From contig NZ_VMOA01000024.1 of NCBI RefSeq assembly GCF_020662345.1, forward strand, positions 1 to 64,000: 64,000 nucleotides of DNA. Direction: 5' to 3'. This stretch comes from Methylobacterium sp. W2. GTDB taxonomy: Bacteria > Pseudomonadota > Alphaproteobacteria > Rhizobiales > Beijerinckiaceae. The notes under the pieces are model-generated. The model did no database searches and was not told the origin of the DNA. It worked only from the letters and a program-made list of their open reading frames with translations. The position numbers and the translations under genes are program-made. Of the stretch, positions 17,692 to 27,461 are shown in pieces; position 1 is the first letter of the stretch, and each line of letters opens with the position of its first letter.

Positions 17692-18057
17692 AAGCCGTTT
17701 ATGTTGTTTGTCCGAGAATTTACCTCATCCTCAGGTGCCGCGTAGCGGCCTCGAAGGAGGCTTTCGGGGATCGCGAGACGACTGGAAGGCTCCCTCAAAG
17801 CCCTTTGCTCAAGCAAAGGGCACCTCAGGATGAGGTGGTCTGCTGGGATGATCTGCTCTGGCATGAGCATCCGCTGAGAAATCCAATCAAACACGCCCTG
17901 GGCGGGTTTCGCAACGATGGTCGCGGCTTCTGCGGCCTGAAACCTGCGACACGCCGTGAGGACTGAGCGAGGTGACGCGTTGGCCCGCCAATGCGAACCC
18001 GCTCGGGGCGCCAAGCCCATTCCGGACCCTACCCCGACCCTCTACGGAACGCCGGCC
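17692..18057. other. intergenic region with repeat element
   Basis: A 366-base gap between the tautomerase gene and dadA. Its first half is filled by a 115-bp inverted-repeat element (separate entry). The remainder (17837-18057) has no frame I trust; dadA has no strong RBS close to its ATG. Confidence 0.5.
17722..17836. repeat. REP/MITE-like element with 18-bp terminal inverted repeats
   Basis: The ends ACCTCATCCTCAGGTGCC (17722-17739) and GGCACCTCAGGATGAGGT (17819-17836) are inverted copies differing at one position. Inside is a 9-bp hairpin, CCCTTTGCT / AGCAAAGGG with loop CA at 17801-17820, overlapping the right end. The left 39 bases recur at 49408-49446 with four mismatches. The CCTCATCC...GCCTCGAAGGAGG pattern is a familiar intergenic repeat of Hyphomicrobiales genomes. 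Confidence 0.75.
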
Positions 18058-19323
18058 ATGCATGTCCTCATCCTCGGTGGCGGTGTCGTCGGCGTCACCT
18101 CGGCCTATTACCTGGCCAAAGCCGGCCACAGGGTCACCGTGCTGGAGCGCCAGCCGGCGGCGGGGCTCGAGACGAGCTTTGCCAATGCGGGCCAGGTCTC
18201 GCCGGGATATTCGGCGCCCTGGGCGGCGCCCGGCATCCCGCTGAAGGCCATGAAATGGCTGATGATGCGCCACCGGCCCCTGGTGGTCTGGCCGAGTTTC
18301 GAGCCGCGCTTCTACGGCTGGCTCGCCCGCATGCTGGCGAATTGCACGGAGGAGGCCTACCAGCGCAACAAGGGCCGGATGGTGCGTCTGGCCGAATACA
18401 GCCGCGACATGCTGCGCGACCTGCGTGCCGAGACCGGTATCGCCTACGATCACCGCGAGCAGGGCACGCTCCAGCTGTTCCGGACGCAAAAGCAGCTCGA
18501 CCATGTCGGCGACGACACCCGCGTCCTCGACACCTACGGCGTCCCTTATGCGGTGCTCGACCCCGCCGGCTGTATCGTTGCCGAGCCGGCCCTGGCGCGG
18601 GTGGCCGGGACCTTCGCCGGCGGCCTGCGGCTTCCCGGCGACGAGACCGGCGACGCGCATCTGTTCACCCAGCGCCTCGCCGCGCTCTGCGAAGGCCTCG
18701 GCGTGGTCTTCCGCTACGGCACGGCCATCACGGGTCTGCGCAGCGAAGGCGACCGGATCAGCGGCGTGGCGACGGCTGGAGGCGAGATCCTGACCGCCGA
18801 CGCCTATGTGGCGGCCATGGGCAGCTACACCCCGGCTTTGCTGCGGCCCTTCGGCATCGATCTGCCGATCTATCCGGTGAAAGGGTATTCCCTCACCCTG
18901 CCGGTCACCGATGCGGAGGCGGCGCCGGTCTCGACGGTGATGGACGAGACCTACAAGGTGGCGATCACCCGGCTCGGCGACCGCATCCGCGTCGGCGGCA
19001 CCGCCGAACTCGCCGGCTTCAGCGCCGTTCTGCGCGGACCGCGCCGGGAGACCCTGGTCCGCTCCGTCGGCGACCTGTTCCCAGCCGGCGGCGATCTCTC
19101 GCAGGCGAAATTCTGGACCGGCCTGCGGCCGATGACGCCGGACGGCACGCCCATCGTCGGCGGAACGCGCCTGTCGAACCTCTATACCAATACCGGCCAC
19201 GGCACCCTGGGCTGGACCATGGCCTGCGGCTCGGGGCGGGTGCTGGCCGACCTCATCTCCGGCCGCACGCCGGACATCGCCACGCCGGACCTTGCCGTCA
19301 GTCGCTACGCTCGCGGCGCATGA
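18058..19323 (+). CDS. dadA: D-amino acid dehydrogenase small subunit
   Basis: FAD-dependent, membrane-associated dehydrogenase that oxidises D-amino acids (D-alanine best) to keto acids and ammonia, passing electrons to the respiratory chain. 421 aa. The FAD site [17 protein letters not shown] is at residues 7-23 followed by an acidic strand end (VLERQ). The DadA-typical segments [22 protein letters not shown] (about 40-61) and the C-terminal [17 protein letters not shown] are present. No alr/dadX racemase gene lies beside it. Its closeness to the transaminase cluster suggests amino-acid use as nitrogen source. Confidence 0.93.
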   Translation: MHVLILGGGVVGVTSAYYLAKAGHRVTVLERQPAAGLETSFANAGQVSPGYSAPWAAPGIPLKAMKWLMMRHRPLVVWPSFEPRFYGWLARMLANCTEEAYQRNKGRMVRLAEYSRDMLRDLRAETGIAYDHREQGTLQLFRTQKQLDHVGDDTRVLDTYGVPYAVLDPAGCIVAEPALARVAGTFAGGLRLPGDETGDAHLFTQRLAALCEGLGVVFRYGTAITGLRSEGDRISGVATAGGEILTADAYVAAMGSYTPALLRPFGIDLPIYPVKGYSLTLPVTDAEAAPVSTVMDETYKVAITRLGDRIRVGGTAELAGFSAVLRGPRRETLVRSVGDLFPAGGDLSQAKFWTGLRPMTPDGTPIVGGTRLSNLYTNTGHGTLGWTMACGSGRVLADLISGRTPDIATPDLAVSRYARGA

Positions 19324-19327
19324 CGAC

Positions 19328-19355
19328 GCCCCCTCGCGCCGAGGCGCGAGGGGGC
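19328..19355. terminator. bidirectional terminator between dadA and thiC
   Basis: A 13-bp perfect stem (GCCCCCTCGCGCC at 19328-19340, its complement at 19343-19355) with a 2-base loop, midway between convergent dadA and thiC stops. Likely serves both strands. Confidence 0.75.
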
Positions 19356-19368
19356 AGAGCGAGGCGGC

Positions 19369-21324
<1,956 letters not shown>

Positions 21325-21374
21325 TCAGGACGATTGGCACCCGCTCTATCCAAGCCGGACACCCAAACGCAGTT

Positions 21375-21462
21375 CCCGTCCCTCCGCCGGTATGAGCCGG
21401 ATCAGGTTCAAGGGTCAGGGCTGCGGCCCTATCTCAGCCCCCTGAACGGGGCCCCCCTCGGA
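21375..21462 (-). promoter_or_regulatory. TPP (THI-box) riboswitch upstream of thiC
   Basis: Read on the minus strand the region has the conserved THI-box elements in order: a GGGG-rich P1 strand, CTGAGA followed by T/A, ACCCTTGAACCTGATC, then GG...ACCGGCG and AGGGA. It ends about 100 bases before the thiC start, leaving room for an expression platform that hides the thiC RBS or ends transcription. Known ligand: thiamine pyrophosphate. Confidence 0.95.
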
Positions 21463-21752
21463 ACGATTCGAAAGTCTGCGCTTGACGCGCCTTTGTCAAT
21501 CGCCGGGAGAAACATCTTCGCTGAAGTGAACGATCGCCCCTCTCGCCGACCGCCATGCCGCCCGGATCGCCGGTCTTTTCGATCCAGGCAGTTATCCAGC
21601 CGTTGACTGTAGTCTCGGATTTAATCCGCAAGGACAGTTCTTTATTGGCGTGACTTTTGCCGCACGTTGAAACGGTCGCGCACAATGGAGCTTTCCCGGT
21701 CGGCGGCGCGTTGTCGATTTTAATGTCCCCTAGACGATCAGGCTGGTGTTCC
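21463..21752. other. intergenic region between riboswitch and BA14K gene
   Basis: About 290 bases holding the divergent promoters of thiC and the BA14K-type gene. The part near 21600-21730 is A+T richer (TTGACTGTAG, GATTTAATCC, GATTTTAATG), suggesting the promoter of the plus-strand gene, but no -35/-10 pair with good spacing stands out. Confidence 0.35.
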
Positions 21753-22439
21753 ATGAACAAGCTTATTCTCGCATCCGCCGCATTGCTCGGCGCGGTCGCA
21801 TTCCTTCCGGCCACCGCCGATGCGCGTGAAGGCGGCGGACTCGGTGCCTTCGGCGGTGGTGGCGGCGGTATGAGCCGCGGTGGCGGTGGCGGTGGCGGCG
21901 GTATGAGCCGTGGCGGCGGCGGCGGTCTTGGTGCCTTCGGTGGTGGTGGCGGCGGCGGCGGTATGAGCCGCGGCGGCGGTGGCGGTCTCGGCGCCTTCGG
22001 TGGTGGTGGCGGTCAAGGAATCGGCGGTGGACGCGGGCACGGTGGTATCGCCCACGGGCCGAATTTCGGCGGTGGAGGCTACAACCGGGGCGGCGGCTTC
22101 AACCGAGGCGGCTACGGCTACAATCGCGGCTATGGTTACAACCGCGGTTATGGTCGGGGCTACGGCTATGGCGGTCTCGGTCTCGGGCTGGGCCTCGGCT
22201 TGGCGGGCGCCGGAATCGGCTATGGCTACGGCAGCGGTTATTACGGCAACGGCTACGACAACGCCTATTATGGCGGTGGTTATGCCCCGGCCTATTACGG
22301 TGGCGCCGTGGACGTTCAGCCGGATGTCGGCGGGTCCGACCAGGATGTGGCCTACTGCATCCAGCGCTTCCGCTCCTACGATCAGCGGACGGGCACCTAT
22401 CTCGGCAATGACGGCCTGCGTCATCGCTGCCCGCAATAA
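21753..22439 (+). CDS. glycine-rich BA14K-family secreted protein
   Basis: 228 aa: signal peptide (about 1-24, MNKLILASAALLGAVAFLPATADA), then roughly 75 residues of imperfect GGGGMSRGGGG / GGLGAFGGGGG repeats, a GYNRGYG Tyr/Gly-rich stretch, a short hydrophobic Gly/Leu segment (about 143-160), and a C-terminal BA14K module (DVAYCIQRFRSYDQRTGTYLG...RHRCP, about 197-228) with its paired cysteines. BA14K proteins (Brucella immunoreactive 14 kDa) are thought to be lectin-like envelope proteins. The DNA repeats are codon-phased, so they are coding, not an array. Confidence 0.85.
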   Translation: MNKLILASAALLGAVAFLPATADAREGGGLGAFGGGGGGMSRGGGGGGGGMSRGGGGGLGAFGGGGGGGGMSRGGGGGLGAFGGGGGQGIGGGRGHGGIAHGPNFGGGGYNRGGGFNRGGYGYNRGYGYNRGYGRGYGYGGLGLGLGLGLAGAGIGYGYGSGYYGNGYDNAYYGGGYAPAYYGGAVDVQPDVGGSDQDVAYCIQRFRSYDQRTGTYLGNDGLRHRCPQ

Positions 22440-22497
22440 GCTCTTTCGCCCTTACACTCTGCGCTTGGGCAGAATCGCCTGAGCCTCCTCGCTTCGA

Positions 22498-22527
22498 GAA
22501 GCCCCGCAGCCCCTGCTGCGGGGCTTC
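22498..22527 (+). terminator. rho-independent-like terminator
   Basis: A 13-bp stem (GAAGCCCCGCAGC / GCTGCGGGGCTTC) with a 4-base loop, about 60 bases after the BA14K gene. The T run is short (TTC), as usual in such G+C-rich genomes. Confidence 0.7.
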
Positions 22528-22675
22528 ATCGCATCCGGGGCCGGGCGTCCGCTCGGCCGATGAGGAATGATGTCGAAACCGGAGGCCATGTCACTGCCCC
22601 CGGCATCCCGAACTCGTGGCCACGCCCGAGACGGCGCATCTTCCGATGACGGGCGGCATGGCGTAACGCCCTATC

Positions 22676-23203
22676 ATGGTCGCCTCCGGTCCCTCCCTCG
22701 CTCCCGACGACATCGCCCACGTCATTCAGATCGCGCTCGCGCCCGCCTTCCTGCTGACGGCACTGGCGACGCTGCTCAACGTCTTCTCCACGCGCCTCGG
22801 GCGGGTGGCCGACCGGGTCGATGACGGTGCCAACCGATTGCAGAAGGCGGATGCGGACGAGGCCGCGCACCTGTCGTATCAGCTGACCTATCTGCGCCAG
22901 CGCTCCTTCATGCTCGACGTGGCGGTGGTCCTCGCCTCGCTCGGCAGCATCATGACCGGCATCGCGGTGCTGACGCTGTTCGTGGGGGCCTTGCGCGATG
23001 CCGCTACGGCCTCCGTCCTATTCGGCTGCTTCGGAATCGCCCTGGTCTGCACGGTGGCGGCCATCGTTGCCTTCCTCATCGAGATCCTGATGGCGGGCCG
23101 CCGCGTCCGGGACGAAGTCGACCGCCAGACGGTCGAGGCTTCGGATCGGGAAGCGGGCGGACGTGAGATCCCCCACCGGCCGCCCCGACCTAGCCGATCC
23201 TGA
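22676..23203 (+). CDS. DUF2721-family membrane protein
   Basis: A 175-aa integral membrane protein with hydrophobic segments at about 14-38 (ALAPAFLLTALATLLNVFS), 80-105 and 110-142, and a polar arginine-rich C-terminal tail. The segment order and the LxxRxxRVxDR motif after the first helix match DUF2721. Function unknown. It converges with the phosphatase-like gene at 23219, only 15 bases away. Confidence 0.78.
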   Translation: MVASGPSLAPDDIAHVIQIALAPAFLLTALATLLNVFSTRLGRVADRVDDGANRLQKADADEAAHLSYQLTYLRQRSFMLDVAVVLASLGSIMTGIAVLTLFVGALRDAATASVLFGCFGIALVCTVAAIVAFLIEILMAGRRVRDEVDRQTVEASDREAGGREIPHRPPRPSRS

Positions 23204-23218
23204 CCGAGGCCGGCGACC

Positions 23219-23662
23219 TCACGCCCCGGCGGGCGCGTCGCCATGCGTGTCGAGCCAGCGCACGGCGCCGCCGAGGTCGAAGCCCCGGTCCCGGCCGTAG
23301 GCCAGGAGGTCATCGCGGCGCAGACGTCCCGCTAGCACTTCGGACAGGGCCCACAGGGTGAGCGAGCGGGTGCCGCTGCGGCAATGGGCGAGGACCGGAC
23401 CGGATGCGCCTTCCACCGCCTCGCGGAACCGCGCGACGTCCTCATGGGTGATGCCGGGGCCGGTGACGGGAAGATGGAGATAGGCGAGCCCCGCCGCCTC
23501 GGCCGCCGCCGCTTCGGCCGCACTGCCCAGCTGGCCCGGCTCCTCGCCATCGGGGCGGTTGTTGATCAGCAGGGCAAAGCCCCTCGTGGACAGGTCCGCG
23601 ATCTCCGCCTCGTTCGGCTGGCCGGAGACCGACAGGCGGGACTCGATGGGCGTGATCGTCAT
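23219..23662 (-). CDS. TIGR01244-type phosphatase-like / sulfurtransferase-associated protein
   Basis: A 147-aa protein with the protein-tyrosine-phosphatase-like fold found in the N-terminus of beta-lactamase-hydrolase (Blh) proteins. The catalytic P-loop HCRSGTRS (C-x5-R, about residues 95-102) is intact and the start SVSGQPNEAEIADL is family-typical. AGAGAGGA precedes ATG 23662. Members are usually annotated as TIGR01244 sulfur transferases; actual substrate unknown. No Blh or sulfide-quinone genes neighbour it. Confidence 0.8.
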   Translation of the reverse strand: MTITPIESRLSVSGQPNEAEIADLSTRGFALLINNRPDGEEPGQLGSAAEAAAAEAAGLAYLHLPVTGPGITHEDVARFREAVEGASGPVLAHCRSGTRSLTLWALSEVLAGRLRRDDLLAYGRDRGFDLGGAVRWLDTHGDAPAGA

Positions 23663-23835
23663 GGGTCCTCTCTCGTGGGCTGCCTTCGGGCTGTGTGGTT
23701 CCGCTTGCCGGGGCGAGGAGGCTCCGACCGGGACAAACGGGGCGTGCTCAGTCCACCGCACCGCCCATCGTGAACCCGCGACGGGGCTCGTCCGTTTCCA
23801 ATCCGATCCCTCAACCCGCCTTCAGGACGACCACC

Positions 23836-24255
23836 ATGGCCGATGCAAGACAGATCGTCGACGCCCTCGTGCGCTCACGCAAGGGCGGCATCGCCGCCAC
23901 GGCCGCCCTCGGAGGCCTTGCCCTCGTGGCGGGCCTCGCCCTGCGGGCGCTCCGTCCCTCAGCGGCATCCGAGACCCCCGATCTGAACCAGGTCGGCGAG
24001 GACGAGGCGCGCCTCATGCTGCGCGCCATGGTGGCCGCGACCCTGGCCGACGGCATCGTCGATGCGCAGGAGCGTCGGCGCCTCGACGCGGCGGTGGAGG
24101 CCGCCGGCATCGACCGGGATGGCCGCGCATGGCTGGAGAAAGAACTCACCGAACCGGCCGAGATCGACGAGCTCGCCGAGCGTGTGGATTCACCAGAGCA
24201 GGGCGCGCGCCTCTACACGGCGGCGCGTCTGGCCATCGACGCCGATACCCTGTAG
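23836..24255 (+). CDS. TerB/DUF533-family protein, truncated by an in-frame amber codon
   Basis: Membrane-anchored TerB-like helical protein of the DUF533 type. Residues 1-15 are polar, residues 17-36 are a hydrophobic segment (AATAALGGLALVAGLALRAL), and residues 53-139 are the helical TerB-like domain (LMLRAMVAATLADGIVDAQERRRLD). Translation stops at TAG 24253-24255 after 139 residues, but the next 29 codons in the same frame continue the family's usual C-terminal helices before a natural TGA. The gene therefore looks like a recent nonsense allele (CAG or GAG to TAG is one change), a sequencing error, or a site of readthrough. Metal binding by this family is unproven. Confidence 0.7.
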   Translation: MADARQIVDALVRSRKGGIAATAALGGLALVAGLALRALRPSAASETPDLNQVGEDEARLMLRAMVAATLADGIVDAQERRRLDAAVEAAGIDRDGRAWLEKELTEPAEIDELAERVDSPEQGARLYTAARLAIDADTL

Positions 24256-24345
24256 GAGCGCGAGTTCCTGAAGCGCCTCGCCGAGGCCCTCGACGTCCCG
24301 CAGGACGTGGCCGCGCGGGTCGATGCCGGGCTGGAAGAGGCCTGA
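24256..24345 (+). other. in-frame C-terminal remnant of the TerB/DUF533 gene
   Basis: Directly after the amber codon the same frame reads EREFLKRLAEALDVP, then a short helical tail rich in Ala/Val/Asp, and ends at TGA 24343-24345. The FLxRLAxALxVP pattern is what normally closes DUF533 proteins, so it belongs to the gene upstream. The full-length product would be 169 residues plus the amber position. Confidence 0.7.
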
Positions 24346-24365
24346 GGCCGAAGCCGGGTCTGGCA

Positions 24366-24437
24366 GCTTCACGAAACTCCCGAAAACGGTCGTCTCCCGC
24401 CCGGAGCACGATGACGCAGCGGGAGTTGTGTGAGAGC
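24366..24437. repeat. short inverted-repeat element, copy 1
   Basis: Begins GCTTCACGAAACTCCC (24366-24381) and ends GGGAGTTGTGTGAGAGC (24421-24437), imperfect inverted ends with an interior containing CGTC...GGAGCACGATGACGC. The same end motif (CAAAACTCCC ... GGGAGTTTTGTGAG) and a similar middle occur at 47191-47269, so the two are likely copies of one small palindromic family. It sits between a convergent gene pair. Confidence 0.55.
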
Positions 24438-24440
24438 CGA

Positions 24441-25058
24441 CTACTTCCCCACCCATTCGTGCCCGGCCACCACCGCCTCCACCGAGCGCGTCCAGGTGCC
24501 GGGCTGGTCGGTGGCGCCGGTGCCGAGCGCCCGCTGCACCATGACGCTGTCGCTCCAGCGGCCGTACTTGTAACCCACCGCCGGCAGCAGGCCGACGCGG
24601 ACGAAGCCGCAGGCTTCGTGGAGCCGCAGGGACGCCTCGTTCTGCGCGTCGATATAGCCGATCATCTGGCGGTATCCGCCGGCCGCACAGGCCTCGATCA
24701 ACGCCGGCAGCAGGCGCCGGCCGATGCCGGCATTCAGGTGCTCGTGATGGACGTAGATCGAGTGCTTGAGCGTGTAGCGATAGGCCGGACGCTTTCGGAA
24801 CGGCACGGCATAGGCATAGCCCGCCACCACCCCGTCGCGGTCTGCCACGAGATGCGGCAGACGCTTCTTGCGCATGGCCTTGCGGCGGCGCTTGAGGTCG
24901 TCGGGATGGAGCGGGTCCTCCTCGAAATCGCCGACATCGCCCACGCCCCGCCGGATATGGTGGGCGTAGATCGCCACCATGGCCGGCACGTCCGAATCCG
25001 AGGATGGCCGGATGATCACTGTGGGATCGGAGGCGGTGGGAAACCCATCCGGACTCAC
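24441..25058 (-). CDS. GNAT N-acetyltransferase, phosphinothricin-acetyltransferase type
   Basis: 205 aa, GTG start. The fold shows the Pat-like order: IRPSSDSDVPAMVAIYAHHIRRG at about 16-38, VAGYAYAVPFRKRPAYRYTLKHSIYVHHEHLNAGIGRRLLPALIEA (about 79-124, acetyl-CoA loop HLNAGIGRRLL) and the QNEASLRLHEACGFVRVG motif (about 140-157). Its GTG overlaps the stop of the decarboxylase gene (GTGA), so it is translationally coupled to it. That makes an amine or amino acid acceptor, such as a polyamine product, attractive, though this is inference. Confidence 0.88.
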   Translation of the reverse strand: MSPDGFPTASDPTVIIRPSSDSDVPAMVAIYAHHIRRGVGDVGDFEEDPLHPDDLKRRRKAMRKKRLPHLVADRDGVVAGYAYAVPFRKRPAYRYTLKHSIYVHHEHLNAGIGRRLLPALIEACAAGGYRQMIGYIDAQNEASLRLHEACGFVRVGLLPAVGYKYGRWSDSVMVQRALGTGATDQPGTWTRSVEAVVAGHEWVGK

Positions 25059-27400
25059 GGGCGGTTCTCGCGCATGACGTAGGTGTAGAACCGGATCGTC
25101 CCGTCGGGATCGACGTTGCGGAACACGCCCTGGATCTCGGCCTCGAAGCCCGGGAACAGGTTCGCCGAGCGCTCGAACATCTTGAAGTAATCCAGCATGG
25201 GTTTCGCCCGCTCGTCCAGTCGCTCGCCCGGCAGCACCGTGCCGATGCCCGGCGGGTAGACCAGAAGCAAGGTCGTCGCCACACGGCCCTCGGCTTCCGC
25301 GATCGGCACGTAATCGACGTTGTTGCGGGTGAGCTGCTGCACCGCCTCCTTGGGGGGCATCACCATCTCGGGCAGGTGCCCCGGCTCGAACTGCTTGCGC
25401 TGAAGCGTGCTGGTGCCGTGCTCGCGGTGGAAGGCGTGGAAATCCGCGCAGAGGTCGCGCAGGCGCACGCCCTTGTAGCGATTGGGCCGGCGCCGGACGA
25501 ATTCCGGCATCGCGTCCTCCAGGGGCACGTTCTCGTCATGCAGGCGCTTGAAGGCGACGAGGCCGGAGATGAGCGTGCCGGCCTTGGAGGATTCGACGCC
25601 CGGCGTCAGCAGGAAGAGCAGCGAGTTAAGGTCGTTTTTCTCCGGCACGATGCGGTTTTCACGAAGATACTGGGCCACGATGGGCGCGGGCACGCCGTGC
25701 TCGGCATATTCCCCCGTGCGCCGGTCGAAGCCGGGGGTGAGCACGGTGAGCTTGTTCGGGTCGGTCATGGCGTAGTTCGGCGCCACGTGGGTGAAGCCAT
25801 GCCAGGCGGCGCCCGGCGTCAGTTCCCAGTACTTCGCATCGCTGGCGAGCTCGTCCGTCGAGACGCTCTCCCACGGCACCTTGCCCTCCGGGCCCTTCAC
25901 CGTGTCCGGGACGAAGGGGTCGAAGAACCAGCGGCGCAGGGGATCGCCCTCCTTCTCCTCGAATTCGCGGCGGATGGCGCGGACCTTCTTGCGCCATTCG
26001 ATACCAAGCCGGATCGTGTCGTCCCATAGGACGACGCCGGAGCGGCCCTTCATCATCTGCGCGCCGACATCCAGCGACGCAAAGAGCGGGTAGAATGGCG
26101 AGGTCGAGGCGTGGACGAGGAAGGTCTCGTTGAAGCGCCGGTGCTCGATGCGCCGGGTCTGGCCGCGGATGTGGCTGTCCTTGGTGTGGATCTGCGAGGC
26201 CTGAGAGAAGCTCGCCAGCTGCTTGTGGGTGGATTGCGTGGCGATGATGCCCGGCGAGGTCTCGTCGAGTCCCTTCAGGCCCATGGCGAAGCGCCCGGCA
26301 AACAGCGGGTGGAACTTCATGAAGCCCGCCCAGGCCTCGTCGAACAGGATGTAGTCGCAGAGATGCCCGATCCGATCGAGGATCATCTGCGCGTTGTAGA
26401 TCGTGCCGTCATAGGTGCATTGCTCGACCACCGCGACGCGGAACGGGCGCTCGCGCTTCCAGGCCTCCTTGTCTGTCACCAATGGGTTGGTGCGGATCTT
26501 CTCGCGGATGGCCGCCTCGTCGAGGGCCTCGTGGTACATCGGGCCGATCAGGCCAAAGCAGTTGCGGTCGGTCTCCAGGAACACCGGGACCGCGCCGCCG
26601 AGGAACAGGGCGCCGTGATGGGCGGCCTTGTGGTTGTTGCGGTCGAACAGGACGAGGTCGCCTTCGGCCACCAGGGCCGAGAGCACGATCTTGTTGGAGG
26701 CCGAGGTGCCGTTGAGGACGAAATAGGTCTTCTCGGCACCGAAGATGACGGCCGCCTCCTTCTGCGCCTTCAGGGCTGGCCCCTCGTGGACGAGGAGATC
26801 GCCGAGATCGAGGACGGAGTTGTCGAGGTCGTCACGAAAAATCGCCTCGCCGAGATGCTCGACGAAGATCCGCCCGATGGGCGAGCGGTTGTAGAAGATG
26901 CCGCCATTATGGCCGGGGCAGGTCCAGAGCTGGTTGCCCTGCTCGGCATAATCGACGAGCGCGCCGAAGAACGGCGTCTTCAGGGTCTCGGCATATTGCT
27001 TGACCCGGCTCACGAGGCCGCGGGCGATGTAGTCCGGGGTCTCCTCGGCGAGGAAGATGTAGCCGTCGATGAAGTCGAGGACCTCGACGGGGATGTCCTC
27101 GAGGCGCTTGCGCCGGACCATGATGACGATGGGCATTTCCAGCCCGCGCTTGCGCATCAGGTTGATGAGGGCGGCGGCCTTGCCGTCGAGGCCGCGCTTG
27201 CCCCAATCCACCACCATGCAGCCGATGGCGGCATCGGTCTGGACCGCGATGGCCGCATCCTCCACGCGGCGGGCGCGGACGACCTCGAAACCGAGTTTTT
27301 CCACCGAGCCGATGATCTGCTGGACGCGCACGCCCTCGAGATCGTCCGGGTCGAAGTTCGGCGCGCACATGAGCACGGTGAAGCGGCGAAAGAAGTCCAT
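25055..27400 (-). CDS. PLP-dependent Orn/Lys/Arg decarboxylase (group III)
   Basis: A 781-aa decarboxylase of the large bacterial family that includes inducible ornithine, lysine and arginine decarboxylases. Domains: receiver-like wing (about 1-140), core PLP domain (about 145-480) and C-terminal domain (about 600-781). The Schiff-base lysine is in ATQSTHKQLASFSQASQIH (about residue 422), with FDEAWAGFMKFHPLF upstream. Activity yields an amine and consumes a proton, used either for polyamine synthesis or acid resistance. Substrate cannot be fixed from sequence. The downstream acetyltransferase gene overlaps it by four bases. Confidence 0.92.
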   Translation of the reverse strand: MDFFRRFTVLMCAPNFDPDDLEGVRVQQIIGSVEKLGFEVVRARRVEDAAIAVQTDAAIGCMVVDWGKRGLDGKAAALINLMRKRGLEMPIVIMVRRKRLEDIPVEVLDFIDGYIFLAEETPDYIARGLVSRVKQYAETLKTPFFGALVDYAEQGNQLWTCPGHNGGIFYNRSPIGRIFVEHLGEAIFRDDLDNSVLDLGDLLVHEGPALKAQKEAAVIFGAEKTYFVLNGTSASNKIVLSALVAEGDLVLFDRNNHKAAHHGALFLGGAVPVFLETDRNCFGLIGPMYHEALDEAAIREKIRTNPLVTDKEAWKRERPFRVAVVEQCTYDGTIYNAQMILDRIGHLCDYILFDEAWAGFMKFHPLFAGRFAMGLKGLDETSPGIIATQSTHKQLASFSQASQIHTKDSHIRGQTRRIEHRRFNETFLVHASTSPFYPLFASLDVGAQMMKGRSGVVLWDDTIRLGIEWRKKVRAIRREFEEKEGDPLRRWFFDPFVPDTVKGPEGKVPWESVSTDELASDAKYWELTPGAAWHGFTHVAPNYAMTDPNKLTVLTPGFDRRTGEYAEHGVPAPIVAQYLRENRIVPEKNDLNSLLFLLTPGVESSKAGTLISGLVAFKRLHDENVPLEDAMPEFVRRRPNRYKGVRLRDLCADFHAFHREHGTSTLQRKQFEPGHLPEMVMPPKEAVQQLTRNNVDYVPIAEAEGRVATTLLLVYPPGIGTVLPGERLDERAKPMLDYFKMFERSANLFPGFEAEIQGVFRNVDPDGTIRFYTYVMRENRP

Positions 27401-27461
27401 GCGGGGGAAGGCTCCGGTGGTCGGATGAATCGAGGGGGTGTGGGCGCGTTCGCGTTCCGGA

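Noticed and set aside
21834..22020. Regular GGCGGTGGT-type repeats resembling an array
   Set aside because: They are codon-phased glycine repeats inside the BA14K gene, without constant repeat-spacer structure, so not CRISPR.
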